A stretch of 64,000 nt of DNA from assembly GCF_014805625.2 (NCBI RefSeq), contig NW_023998432.1, forward strand, positions 3,233,541-3,297,540, written 5' to 3'. Positions 1-11,367 of the stretch are shown here, piece after piece. The notes under the pieces are model-generated. The model was given only the letters and a program-made list of their open reading frames with translations, did no database searches and was not told the origin of the DNA. Every line of letters begins with the position of its first letter. Position 1 is the stretch's first letter. The DNA comes from Glossina fuscipes. Its lineage: Eukaryota; Arthropoda; Insecta; Diptera; Glossinidae. The translations under genes were made by a program, and so were the position numbers.

Positions 1-2500
1 CATTGAACAAGTTTCTCCGCTATGATAACATGAGACCACAGAATAAGTTACTGTACTATGATATGCTATGCTTACACAGGGTATTTTAACGATATTTTTG
101 CTAATTTGTTTGCATTTTAGTAATATTTTATATCGTGTAGATGCTTTTGAACAAATTGCGAAAAACTCAATTATAGTCACTATAATCACAAAGAGCAGGG
201 AATTAATGAGACTGCGATTGACAGCGTGCACGGAAGGATTAATAAATGCCTTTTTCTTAACTTGCCATAGACAACCTCAATTTATTTCAAATAGTTCGTT
301 TCTAGCAACGCTCTTCGTAATTCAACTCGAATTTTTTATATACGAGTATATCGTCAACAAAGGGATCTTTTCTTTCAGACAAATTTCGTCTGCGACCACG
401 TCGAATAATTACTAAGAACTTTCACAAGATCGATTATATTAAAATCCAAAGTATCTGTCTGATAGAACGCTTTAAAGAATGAGTTTTTTCACGGTTCGTT
501 TTGCTCCGAGCGTCCGCTGGAGGGCAATAATTGACAACTAATAATAATTGACAATAATTGAAAAACCAAAGCAAAAAATAAAAAAAAATTTATTGTAAAT
601 TATCGGCTCCACTCCATTTAACCTTCATGCCCGTGGTCTTTATAAACACAATTTTATTTTTACATGGACATAGTTTCCAGATTTATACACAAAACTTTGT
701 ATTTGACCAAATTTGACAGAAAAATTAAAAGACTGCCACATTCGTCGTTCAGGATTGATCTTGTGTAAACTCTTCCACAAATTATTCGACAAACCTTGTT
801 AAGCATAATATAGTTTGTGTAAATGCGCACACAAGATATAAAGAAAATCTCTGATATTTAAAAATCGGACTAGAATTACAATATAATTTGAAAATGTGGC
901 CAAATCACCCATTTAACACTGGCCGTGTAGCTTCACACGCATCACAATCTCTTTTGACATCACCTCTTATAATTTGTAGATTAAAGTACATTATAGATTG
1001 TGTTTGCACTCAACTCAAGCCATTGTTTTGCGAAAATTTTAAATAATTCTGATAAGTATATGTACGTAATTTGAAAGAGCTATACACTACGAACTGCAAA
1101 TTATAATCTTCTCGCTTGCTACGGACGTGTTTGTAAGGAAAACAGACCTAGAGGCGTTTCTGATAGTACTCAATTCTTTACGCTAATTTATGTAATCGTG
1201 GCGGTTCAACGACAAACAAATGAACGTACAAACGGACGAAGAAGCGAACGGACATGGTTAGGTCGATTCAAAACCTTTTGCTTTTCAAAAGTATGAGCTT
1301 TCTAATGCGTATTATTTCGATGAAATGCTTTTGGTTGACAGCGGTGAATGCAATTGCTTAACAAATCAAATTTCGAAAAGGGGGTTAGAAATTTTTCAAG
1401 ATGAGTGTTAACGTATTAAGAACTTTAAGGTTAAGCAGATAAAAGGCTTAAATAATTCTTTAGCGCTTTAAAGTTTTTGAAAACAAAATACATTTTTATA
1501 ACTAAGCTTACCATCATGAGATTGCACTGCGACAATATACCGTAGAATGAAACGTATCAGTTTATTCACCACTCAATCCATCTAAGCGATCAAGATCAAC
1601 ATGACGTCCATTTTTTGCAAACTAAAAACTGTTTTATGAATGGTTAAAAAAGTGTTTAGTCAGTTAAACGCTAAAAGTCATATAAGGGATGTTGTTTAAC
1701 GGAAGAACCAAAAAAGAAAATTGTATGAGCTTCAAAGTTAAGCTTTTAATACGCGATATATCCTTTCAGCGGCCGAACTGAAACTTCCTTATTACAGCTG
1801 CCCATTGTATTCAATCAACTTCATCAAAATGTGTATGATATACATGATGTCTCTCCAAAAATCTCAAAAAAAGGTTTACTTACTAGAGTTATAGGGAGTC
1901 CGAATTAGTATCTAAAACGACGACACCTAGAAAGCCACCTCATGCATGGGATTAGTTAATTAAAAATGCCTTAGGAAAACAAATGTTTTATTGAAAAATA
2001 AAGTAATTTTTTTCTATTACATCTCTACTGCATGTCTTTCGTTGTAGACACCTTTCGATTAATTGAATGTAAGAAGTACGTGGCCGAAGAGGAACATAGA
2101 TTAGACTTTTAAAAACGAAAACAAACATGGCTAACGGAAAAATAGTAAATTGTTTTTCCCAACACAGCTAATTCGATATCAAGATAAAATTATTTAAAGC
2201 ATATGGGCAAACTTTTCTGTCTTCAAGAGAATTCGAAAAAAATACACCTTAGGCAAGTTTCAAGAAATATTATAAAAAGTAAAACGAAAGTAACCAAATA
2301 TATAATTCGGAACATCTGAACATCTGCCATTCGTTTCTCTTCTTTTACTATATTTTTTAGTTCATACAAAACCTAACATAAAAACACTATCGATCCAAAG
2401 TTAGTTCGCTGAGTCTACTTAACAATTTCGTCTACGCTATTATTTCGCGAACGACATTCGGTTTATACTTTTTAAGAAAACACCTTTTACAACAATGTTA
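1..2500. other. AT-rich DNA, no gene recognised
   Basis: No open frame here resembles a known protein; the longest near the start (115 codons, 68-415) has no recognisable motif and is probably chance. Around 525-560 there is a short AATAATTGAC-type low-complexity run. Around 1,225-1,265 the phrase GGACATGGTTAGGTCGATTC follows several GGACG/CGGAC steps. That phrase recurs in dispersed fly repeats and in the repeat near 59,575, so a decayed repeat end probably lies here. Confidence 0.5.
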
Positions 2501-2569
2501 CTTTGAAAAATGAATGAAATGATAACAAACTCTCTATAATATGTGAAACAAAACAAGCAAAAATACTAT

Positions 2570-2905
2570 TGTGGGCCACCCTCCACGGTTAGATGTCCTA
2601 TGTCATTTCGCTTAACAATGTTATCCCTGTAACGACTTTTCAAGTTAAGGCGTCGTATGGAAAGCGATAGAAAAAGGTATTTAACACCGTTCGTCCTTGA
2701 GCCACAACACTTCGGTACAACAAATTTTATTAAAAATTTCGACCTACAGGCTGAACATAAGAACGCAGTACGAACAGGCGGCTATACAAGATTAGGTCGG
2801 TTTAGAAAATCATTCTGAATCATTTCGTATAACAAAAGGTGGATCTACCTCGACTCCTTCTAGGTAGTGCATACATCCGAACAAACTCAATATTTAATAT
2901 TTATT
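2570..2905 (+). repeat. Dispersed repeat family A, partial decayed copy
   Basis: The order of phrases matches the better copies at 52,020-52,945 and 54,378-55,070: a stretch near 2,575-2,625 resembling their left end, then a CGTTCGTCCTTGAG phrase, a 'caaattttattaaaa' phrase, an AAAGGTGGATCTAC phrase and a short region ending in a CATACATCCG-like phrase. No coding capacity is visible. The repeat may be a non-autonomous transposon, but its ends were not defined here. The match is by eye and diverged. Confidence 0.5.
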
Positions 2906-3044
2906 TACAGGCTACAATTATACATTTCAGCCGTATATATAATAGATTATTAAACGCAACTCTTAAAGTTAAACATATTTCTTAACATATTTTTCGATTT
3001 ACAATACGAATACGTGAACTTAATTCGAAATAGTAAACTATGAA

Positions 3045-3145
3045 ATATCAATCAGAAAAGCAAGCACATATTGTAAATAGCATATAGTATCGTATGCTGT
3101 CAACCAGAAAAGCAAACAGCAAAGCTAAAGTAAATAGCACAACTT
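3045..3145 (+). repeat. Approximate tandem duplication, about 50 bp unit
   Basis: Two adjacent segments share the order CAGAAAAGCAA, then GTAAATAGCA. The first covers about 3,045-3,095 and the second about 3,097-3,145. They are diverged and only two units are visible. It lies just left of a tRNA-like SINE head, but no connection to it can be shown. Confidence 0.4.
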
Positions 3146-3224
3146 GTCTTAGGCTTAAAGTGCTTAAGTATTCAAGCTCAACCAATAAAGTATTAAAGTA
3201 TTAAGTAAGTCCAAATTACTGTAT

Positions 3225-3345
3225 GTATTATAGCAGAAAGCTACTTGCAAGGTATGGTCTACTGCACTGAGATTCGACCCACGACCACCTGGCAGTCCTG
3301 AGTCTTATCCCCTAGTTTCTGCGGCCCAGTACCACAAGCGGTGTA
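3225..3345 (-). mobile_element. tRNA-derived SINE head, decayed
   Basis: Read on the minus strand, this segment has a tRNA-like promoter region: a GGATAAGACTCAGGACTGCC block followed by GGTCGTGGGTCGAATCTC, which resembles a B box missing one T. The next phrase, CAGTGCAGTAGACC, corresponds to CAGTGCAGCAAACC in the copy near 55.4 kb. The pattern resembles a class II tRNA (Leu or Ser type), an inference. No target duplication or clear 3' tail was found, so boundaries are approximate. No functional tRNA is possible because the stems do not pair properly. Confidence 0.5.
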
Positions 3346-3877
3346 GGATCTAACATATCATAGGTTAGCCGTGATAAAACAAAAAAAGAACATTGTTAAT
3401 ATCGCCAACAACACATTTTCCCAAATCAGGAAGTTCTGGGGCTGTAATGGACAGAACAAGGAGAAATGCCTCACCGCTCACATAAGAAATAACAATGTGA
3501 TTATGCTGCAAGACGTGCTGTCGTTGACAAAGCTAAAAGCAATTTCCTACGGTAGAAAGTTAATTATTATCAAATTACAAGCCTAACTAATATAATGAAT
3601 TGGACTTTTAATTAAAATCTATTTTAATAAAATTCATCTAGAGTCGATTTTTGAAAATAAAGAACTAATCAAAAATAAATTAATTTATCCATTGTTTGTG
3701 TATTAAAATTAATTTAGAAAATTTATTTAACTGATTTTATACGCCGCCATAAATTTTGTTAACCGGACACTAATTATGATAAAACTTATGATATTAATAA
3801 CTGGAAACCGCAGTATTCTACTAAACGAATTAAATTATGGAAAAATAAATAAACAAGGCCATACTATGTATACAATC

Positions 3878-3899
3878 AAAAAAAAAAAAAAAAAAAAAA
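3878..3899 (+). repeat. A22 homopolymer
   Basis: A run of 22 A residues follows an AAATAAATAAAC stretch. It could be the poly(A) tail of a retrotransposed sequence on the plus strand, but nothing upstream was recognised as a retrogene or LINE. It may equally be a simple repeat. Confidence 0.6.
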
Positions 3900-5778
3900 C
3901 AGTTTAGTATAAAGCTACGCGTATTTAAATACCACCGAACAAAAATGCTTTAATTTATTATGAGGTTTACGATGGAAATATATATGTAGCAACATAAATG
4001 AATTCAATGGAGTTGATTTAAATGAATCAATTTCGTAATAGTCTTATGCCGTTATGGAATTGCCACTTTTAACAGAAAATGACAAATCTATTCACCAATG
4101 CGTCAAAATTCCAAAAAGGCAGATATTAACTTAACGGTTTTAAAGCAGGAAACACCTTAACAGTCCCTACTACAGGGATATCAAGGTGGTGTTTTTTGAT
4201 GGAAAGTAGAAGTAGTGTTAGCGGGAAAATATCTAAAAGTCATAGAGCTTTCAAAAATTTGTGGACATTCTGCGGACGGACCAACATCAATTCTCAACCA
4301 CTTAGATTAAAATCATTAGCATTTTATATTTCCCATTTTACATATAGGCATGGTCGTCTAAAAATATTTTTAATTTTCAAGTCAAAAATGATACAAATAG
4401 TTGATTTAACGGTGTCTGCACAGTCTCTACTTTTCTGTAAAATAGGCATCAAAAGTTTGTCGCCCCACAGAGCAATTGTAAAAAAAGGCCTATAAACATG
4501 TTCCTAAAAAATCCTGAAAAAAACAGAAATTTCGAGGCATTATTCTTCATGTTTGCCTAGACATTGCCGAAAAAATATCAAAATCTAAATATTCTCTAAT
4601 AATTAGTATGACTGTTTTGATAAAAAAAAAACCATACGCGGTTTATCTCAATTTACTGCTAATATAGGGCAAATAAACAATCAGGAGACATATATTCATG
4701 TTACGCAACCATCTTCTAATTAATTTATACACCAGGTTTTCATAATTTTTAAAGAACAAGCAAAGAGATTTAACATTTCTCTTACATGTATTTAAGCATA
4801 TGTGCATATAGTACGTAAATGGAAATGAACAAATAAACAAAAGAATATTTGCACGTTTTTTAATGAAATATTAAAAACATATTACATTATCTTTTGCGGC
4901 TTTTTCTTTTTTTCATACGAGCAGACTCGAACGGCGTAGACACAAAAACAGGAATCCGTGAAAATGGCAACAAACCTGAAAACAGGGTTCAACACATTCT
5001 TTTCTTTTTTTTATTTTCTTTATTCCAGCGGTGTTATCTATACTCGCAAACAACCACATGCCACGCTAACGATATAGTTATAGCAGTTACGCTCTCCGCA
5101 AGTAAACCAAAGAGCAAATATATCCTTGAAAGCTTTTTAACACATTCGCTGCCATCGATAAATATGCCGGTATGTTAAACTAGTCCACCCTTGAAAAAAT
5201 TTCAATTTAATTTCATTTTATAAAGAAGATGTGATTTTTTAAATCAACATGATCGAGAAAACCTGCAATATAACATTATTGATCAAATTTATACGCATAG
5301 CATGAAAACAAATTGAATAAATGGCTAGGCGCGTTTATGAAGCTATAGTTTTGGAGAATATGCAACAATATCATCTCAACATTTTGTTTTCAAGCACTGC
5401 GCTAAATTTTGAACACAATACACACACATTTTTTTAATTGGGTTTCTAGATGTTTCAAGCCTTCTAGAATATTCGATAAAAATGTCATAAACACGTAAGA
5501 AATTTTTCATTGAAAATTCAGATTTCTTGCCAAGTAATCCGACAAATAGCACCCATATGGAACAAACCTTGCTGCGAAGCTACAGATAATAGCGTAATAA
5601 TACATTGTCAATAAAACAAAGAAAATGTACAAACTATCCCCATATATTGTGTGATAAGTATCTAGAAACTCATTCATAAGGAAATATACAATCAAGGTCT
5701 CGGCACTCTCTGATCCGCAAATTGCATACAATATTATATTAAATATATCATCAATATATTAACAAGTATTTATATAAT
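3900..5778. other. AT-rich DNA, nothing recognised
   Basis: Several open frames of 60-100 codons occur (for example 4,196-4,495 and 4,894-5,178). They are rich in Lys, Phe, Ser and Leu, as expected from translating AT-rich DNA, and show no family motif. No promoter, tRNA or repeat boundary was recognised. Confidence 0.5.
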
Positions 5779-6700
5779 AGGTGCTTCCATGTCTCCTGAT
5801 CATTTTGTCAATTGAAAAAGGCACTTATTAAGAAATATTGGTATAATATATATGCAAATTAAAAAATTTTCCATTATTTTCTACAAATTTTGTCCATCTT
5901 TCTCGCAATATGGCGACAAGGTGTCGAAAAAACGATAATGGTTACGATACGGGAAACGATCTCATCATCGATCCATTTTCGCGTGCCACCCAAATCCCGT
6001 TGCATCGGTCTGAAGAAGTGGTAATCAGAAAGCGCTTTGTCTGATGAGTATATTGGGTGAGTCAAAACTTCCCATTCGAGTTGCAATAGTGCACAGAGGG
6101 ACAACTCTTGAAATGTGTGACCGAGCGTCGTCATGTAAGAGCATGACTTTGCGTCTGTTAACCGCTTTTGCTAATCTTTTTTGTAGCAATATGTCGTCCA
6201 ATTTGTTCAGTCAGTGGACATTTCCAGTAACAATTTCATTCAGTTATACCCATGAATTCTCCGTTTCCGTGTTGATGTAGATATCTCTGCTGGACTAACC
6301 CACGACTTTTTGCTCTTTAGAATATCATATTGGGCCCACTTCCCACCGCCAGTCGCAATATGCTACAGAAAACTCAACTTTTTTGCCTGGCAAGTAATGA
6401 AACCGCGATGTTGAAACGGTTCGAAAAAACATTTTCGCTCAATTCATCTGGCAGCCATTTTCCCTCGTTTCTCATCTTTCCCATGTAAACCTCTAGAAAT
6501 AATTGATTCAACAACCGCTAAGCTGTTCGGAAGCTCTTTGAGAATTTGAGCTGGCTTTTCTTTCTATAAATCTTGTAATTCACTGACTTCGAACTTTTTT
6601 GGGCCTCGAGGCCGTTCTTTGTCACTGGCATCAAAACCACCACTTTTAAAATCATTGATGGGGCAACATCACCATAAGCTTCTAGCTAATGTTTCATGAG
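5779..6700 (-). pseudogene. mariner-like transposase relic (copy a)
   Basis: Minus-strand translation in shifting frames gives a mariner-type DD34D transposase. About 6,400-6,300 holds the D1 region, read as TGGGKW where the family has TGDEKW, so the first catalytic Asp is lost. About 6,140-6,100 reads LHDDARSHIS (D2 kept). About 6,090-6,030 reads LEWEVLTHPIYSSD followed by LSDYHFF (D3 kept). It continues to KWIDD. Numerous stops and frameshifts show a dead copy. The plus-strand left end, TAGGTGCTTCCATG near 5,779, matches the ends of the copies near 14.68 kb and loosely 33.28 kb, and is probably part of the terminal inverted repeat. The other end was not located. Confidence 0.8.
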
Positions 6701-8860
6701 CTGCGGTAGCAGAATTCCACAAATCATATAACAAATGTAATAAATGTCGAAAATGCAATTTTCAAAGTTCCACGCTTAAGGTCTGTATTCATTGAATAGC
6801 TCAATAATGCTAATTGAGAAACTGTTAATTGTGTAGAAAAAGATTTAACCATTATATTATTGATATTTCGCATTACTTTATCGTTTTCACCAACAAATTT
6901 ACAGACGAAAAAACGTCCCAGTACCAATGTATACCATACCATTATATGACTCTTCAGTTGTTCTCTCTCTATAGGAATCGTATATCGTATTATTGATGTG
7001 TTTCCCTTTTCCGGAATGTAGAAAAATTGCATGTTTTAATTCGGAAAACTTTGATCTGGTGCAACAATTAAATTTAAGCGAAAGCTTTCAGCTGCATGTG
7101 CTTTCGTTGTCAAGCAATAATATACTCGTCGGCCACACATGCATATGCTGAAGAAAATTATATCTTTAACAAACCATCTAAATAGCAATAACACTACCGT
7201 ATTTTATCATTAAATTTTGTTTTCGCAACTAATATATTAAAGAGAACGTTAATTATTTCATTAAATTTTAATGTATATTAAATTTGTTTTGTACTAATTC
7301 AATTTTTATTTGAAAGCTTTCTTTGTTAAGGAATTCTCTCCGTAATTTTGCGTCTGGTATTTTTACGCTCTCTCTCTTTTATATATGTGTATATATATAT
7401 TTTTTTAACTTTACGAAACGTTCGTTGCCAACATATTTCCAGTCTCCCCTAATCTTTTCCAACTCAGTGCGCAAAATCCCTACATTATCATCAAAAAACA
7501 AAACTGGATTAGCGATAAAAGCGATGTGTGAGGTTAAACAGTGCATTGTTTCCTTATATATCTCAACCGTTTTTGCATTGAGTTGAGTTATGTTTACAGT
7601 ATGAGAATGCACTTTATAGATGGAACATTTAGTTTATAACTTTCAACCACACTAAATTAATACTTGCATATTAATTTAGTTCTTGTACAAGGAAAATAAA
7701 AAAAACTATTATTGCTTGGCAAGAATTGTAAAATTGAGAAGCGTATACTTTAAAGTAATTTTGCAAAAATTAAAATCCAATTAAGAAATCTGTATACAAG
7801 CTCATGCCATGTAATCTAGGAAATACCTGCTATCCGGCTTATCAAAAGTGAACAGAGCGCACACAAAACCTTGGCACGGTATGCTTTCATAATCACAAAC
7901 CAATAAATACATAATGCTATGCACTAGTTCTCACCATTCTCATTGCCTATGTGGATCTAACTAGGGTTGATTTGCAAGCAAATGAAACTTTTTTCCTTTT
8001 GCAACATTCTGAATATTTTAAATTTATTTAATGCAAGTGAAATGACGCTTCACTGGGTACAGATATATTATATTTTTTAAAACAGTCCTACATATATGAT
8101 AATAATAAGCAGCGTCGGTTTGCGTGTAAGCAACCGTGCTTTGAGGTTTATTCTCACAGACGCTTGCAATAAAAAGCCTAACGCCAAGAACTCCTCCATA
8201 GAAACCAAAAATATTTTCTGGCAGATTTTGCGAATTTGATAGTAACTACAATTATTAAAAGAATTATCTCCGTCCCTAAGCTTAGCTACGATATTTTCGA
8301 TAAATAATAAGCGAAGAAGTTAACGGCACGATAAATACTTGTTATCAAATAATTTAAAGACTTCAGCGCGTAACAATAAAAATGCATAAACAGAGATTAC
8401 GTTTAGCTTTTTTTATCATCAAACGCTTTTTTCGGAGAGCGTTCTAAATATATTTATCCTTTGTTCGAAATTATTAACACTAAGCCGTTTAAAATAATTG
8501 ATTTATGATTACTGTAACTTATTATTTTGATTAACGAAAAGAGCTTTATTTTTGGATTTCTCGAAGAGAAGACATTATTATACTTCAACTTCAATTAGAT
8601 CTTTGCAGGGCTCTATTTATTCATTAGCATGTTATTATTCCTATAAAATAGATTTTGCCTTTCGTATTTTTACAATGAAATTATGCAAGTGCTTTTAGTG
8701 ATTCAAAGTTTACCTTTAATAAACTTTTGTTTGCTTCTTAAAAGATTTATGCCGTAGGTTTTTTTTTTGATTTTAGAACTTAGCTTGGTATGCATTTTTT
8801 TATTGCATAAGGAAGATCTTCGTAATAAATGCGAGGTTTTGATCCACACTTTCTGAAACT
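6701..8860. other. AT-rich DNA, nothing recognised
   Basis: Short open frames on both strands (6,724-7,032, 7,323-7,612) have no recognisable motif. A TA dinucleotide-rich tract lies near 7,378-7,402. Nothing else of note was seen. Confidence 0.5.
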
Positions 8861-8864
8861 TTTT

Positions 8865-9350
8865 ACTGTTACTCCACACCACTTGTGGTACAGGGTATAG
8901 GAAATTTATGCGGACTCATGTAACATCCAGAAGAACTTCAAACAGCTCCTCCTTTTGTTATACCCATCGATTCGGAAAGTGATTTTGCAGCTTGGTTATT
9001 CGTCTGTCAGTTTGTCTATTCGTCTCACATCACCCCATGTATTCTTGTGTTCAACCTATAAATCGCTATTTTTGAGATGTTATAAAGAAATGTTGCACTC
9101 TGACACACTTTGAAGCACAGAGGAATGCTATTGAAAATGTTTCGAATCAGTCCATTTTTTCCACCACTCCCCATTTCGACCAAAAAGTGCTATTTTCAAA
9201 GCCATTCGACGAAAGTCGCTGAGCATTAGTATTTCGACAGTCTAAATTGATATGAAAACTTTAGTTCGGTTGAGCCAATTTTTTGAATACTCTGCCATAT
9301 AACCGTTGCTACGAAAACAGAGTCCTTAAATGGTAAAATGGTCTAATTTT
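8865..9350. repeat. Dispersed repeat pieces (families A and D)
   Basis: The phrase CCACTTGTGGTACAGGGTAT near 8,880-8,900 is the inverse of the right end of family A copies (near 52,910 and 55,040), so a minus-strand fragment begins here. Further right, 9,045-9,330 resembles 46,100-46,345 in phrase order: 'caacctataa', 'tttttgagatgtt', 'attgaaaatg', then 'ccatataaccgttgc'. I treat this as a second dispersed family (D). There is no coding capacity and boundaries are approximate. Confidence 0.45.
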
Positions 9351-9364
9351 TTATATTTTATCAT

Positions 9365-9412
9365 TATTCAATTCATTAGTCTAAAATTAAAATAATAATA
9401 ATAATAATAATA
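9365..9412 (+). mobile_element. 48-bp tail-only insertion of the I-like LINE
   Basis: From 9,367 the plus strand matches the last bases of the LINE at 19.6 kb exactly: a TTCAATTCATTAGTCTAAAA core, then TTAA and TAA repeats. Directly outside are identical 10-bp repeats, ATTTTATCAT, at 9,355-9,364 and 9,413-9,422. These fit a target-site duplication from an extremely 5'-truncated LINE integration. The AT-rich composition means some of the repeat match could be chance. The LINE tail identity is the stronger evidence. Confidence 0.75.
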
Positions 9413-9422
9413 ATTTTATCAT

Positions 9423-9960
9423 AAAATTACTTCATAACAGCAAATTAACAAAGAAATCAACCTTACCAAATTTGGACCATGTAGGCCTATTATTTGGATA
9501 TCATCGCATATAAGGATTCTTAAGAAACATAAACCTTTATATGCCAAAATTTTTTCCGATGAAAATTGGTTCATCTTCCCCGATGAAAATTGGTTCATAA
9601 TAGTAATTTGACATACAAATCGAACAAAACCAAACTTGGACCGCATGGGGCTGCTTCTTGGTCCCCACTCTATATAAGATATCTTCTGAATGTTAAGTCC
9701 GTCAAAAAAAGTTTAATTTTTAATATTATATGATAAAAATTAGTCCACAGGAGCAATCTAGCAAACCTTAGCGAATCTGGATCACATAGGCCCACTTTTT
9801 AGACAACAATATATATAGCCGTTATCATGAAAAGAAACAAAGATAGTCCAATTTGTAGCCTTTATAACTGAATCTAAAACTGTTGGAAACTGAAAAATAA
9901 GAACATTTTTAGGAAATAGCTTACAAAATTGCTAAAATTGGATTACGTAACTTGCTCTTT
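9423..9960. repeat. Diverged internal repeats, 'TTGGACC..AT..GGC' phrases
   Basis: The phrases 'aatttggaccatgtaggcct' (about 9,468), 'aacttggaccgcatggggct' (about 9,633) and 'atctggatcacataggccca' (about 9,776) recur at roughly 145-165-bp spacing. Related text appears near 46,430 and inverted near 54,515. A shorter exact duplication, CCGATGAAAATTGGTTCAT, occurs at about 9,557 and 9,580. This looks like an old tandem array or a repeat with internal repeats. No coding capacity. Confidence 0.5.
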
Positions 9961-11360
9961 TGGGCATCCTGCAATATGCGGGCGTCCCTGAAAATAATAT
10001 GTAATTTGTGGTTTATTATTGACGAAACGACGGAATAATTGTACTAGGCGTAGAGGTGAGGGATATGTAAAGGCCGGCCTTGCTTAACTACAATGTCCTT
10101 GATTATTTTGTCTCCAAACATTATAAATCTTAAGAAAATTTACTTTAAATAACAAGTAGTGAGTAAGGAAATTTACCTTAGAAGTCCATTAGAATTTATG
10201 AAGCGTTGGCTTTGTAAATTTATATTGATGTATGTATTGATGATGGGTGTTGATGTACTAATGTCTAATACGAAACAAGTCTTTTTTTTCATGTTGTTTT
10301 CAGGTCTTGAATCGAATCTCAATTGTATTCTATTTCCATATATTAATCGCCCGCAGTCGGTTAATTTACCAAAGTTTAACAGGCGCAACTTGCCCTTGAT
10401 GTTACCTTCGCAGTAAAGTTAGTCAATGGTGCAACCTCGTCATAAATTTATTTTTGCTCAATTAATTTTAATATTCCACAGTAAGTGTCGGGGCACTACA
10501 TCCCTGTTAACTTACGGTTTTATCGTTTTAACTATGACATATTTAATTCCTTTTATGTTTTTGGTTTATGTAAACACACCAATGATTTTTATCATTTATT
10601 TTCTTCTTCTGATTCGATTAGCCGAAACAAAATATTAATAATACACCCACTCATCATCGTGCGAGTTAAACTAGTTTTCATAAGGTAATCATAAAAATTA
10701 AAAACTTTATATGAATGCAACATAGATAATTAAAAGTTTGCTGTTCTTGTTATAAAAGTAATAAAAGGAATTTAACGTCAGCCTTGTTTTTACTGTATTA
10801 GATGCTTCCTATTCGCAAAAAATGTCATAACGTCGGCCTTAGTTAAACCAAAAAATCACCTTGTGTTCAATCATATAATGACTTCTCAAAATTTGACGTT
10901 ATATGAGAAACGATTAAAATTGTTGTCCGATCCGAATGATTTCCAGAAGCATTCGCCGTTGCGACGAAACATATGGATGTGCAAATTTTATTAAAATATT
11001 TTAAAAGTTTGTGGTGGTTGAACAGTAAAACAAGAATAGCAAGAATAAACGCGAAATAAATCGGAAGGAATTAAAATTGTACCATTTTCGCGCTGAATAA
11101 TCAAATAGTGTTGGCGAATAGTTGGATAGCAATTTCTCACGAATACGTTTATGGGATCGAAAGTTGTTGACGAACATTTGAAACAAGTGTCCATGTTTTC
11201 CGCGAGTTTTTTGACTTCTTGTGCATTGTAGCCGTGTGTAACAGCAGATCCCAATTTTAATCTCAAAATATGCTTGCATCAAATTTCAGCTTCCTGTCTC
11301 CACTTATGCGACTATGATGATTTACAAAATTTGCTCGTCAAATTGCCGAATTTTTTCAAA
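9961..11360. other. AT-rich DNA, no gene recognised
   Basis: Several frames of 65-93 codons are open (10,159-10,416, 10,426-10,688, 10,991-11,282 minus). None shows a family motif I can name. The minus-strand frame at 10,991-11,266 has a few Cys residues but no ordered zinc motif. Its position beside possible DNA-transposon ends at 11.37 kb makes a decayed transposase conceivable, without supporting motif. Confidence 0.4.
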
Positions 11361-11367
11361 AATAAGT

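Noticed and set aside
10991..11282. Transposase fragment on the minus strand
   Set aside because: No DDE, HTH or zinc motif could be identified; two overlapping frames are equally open, which is typical of chance.
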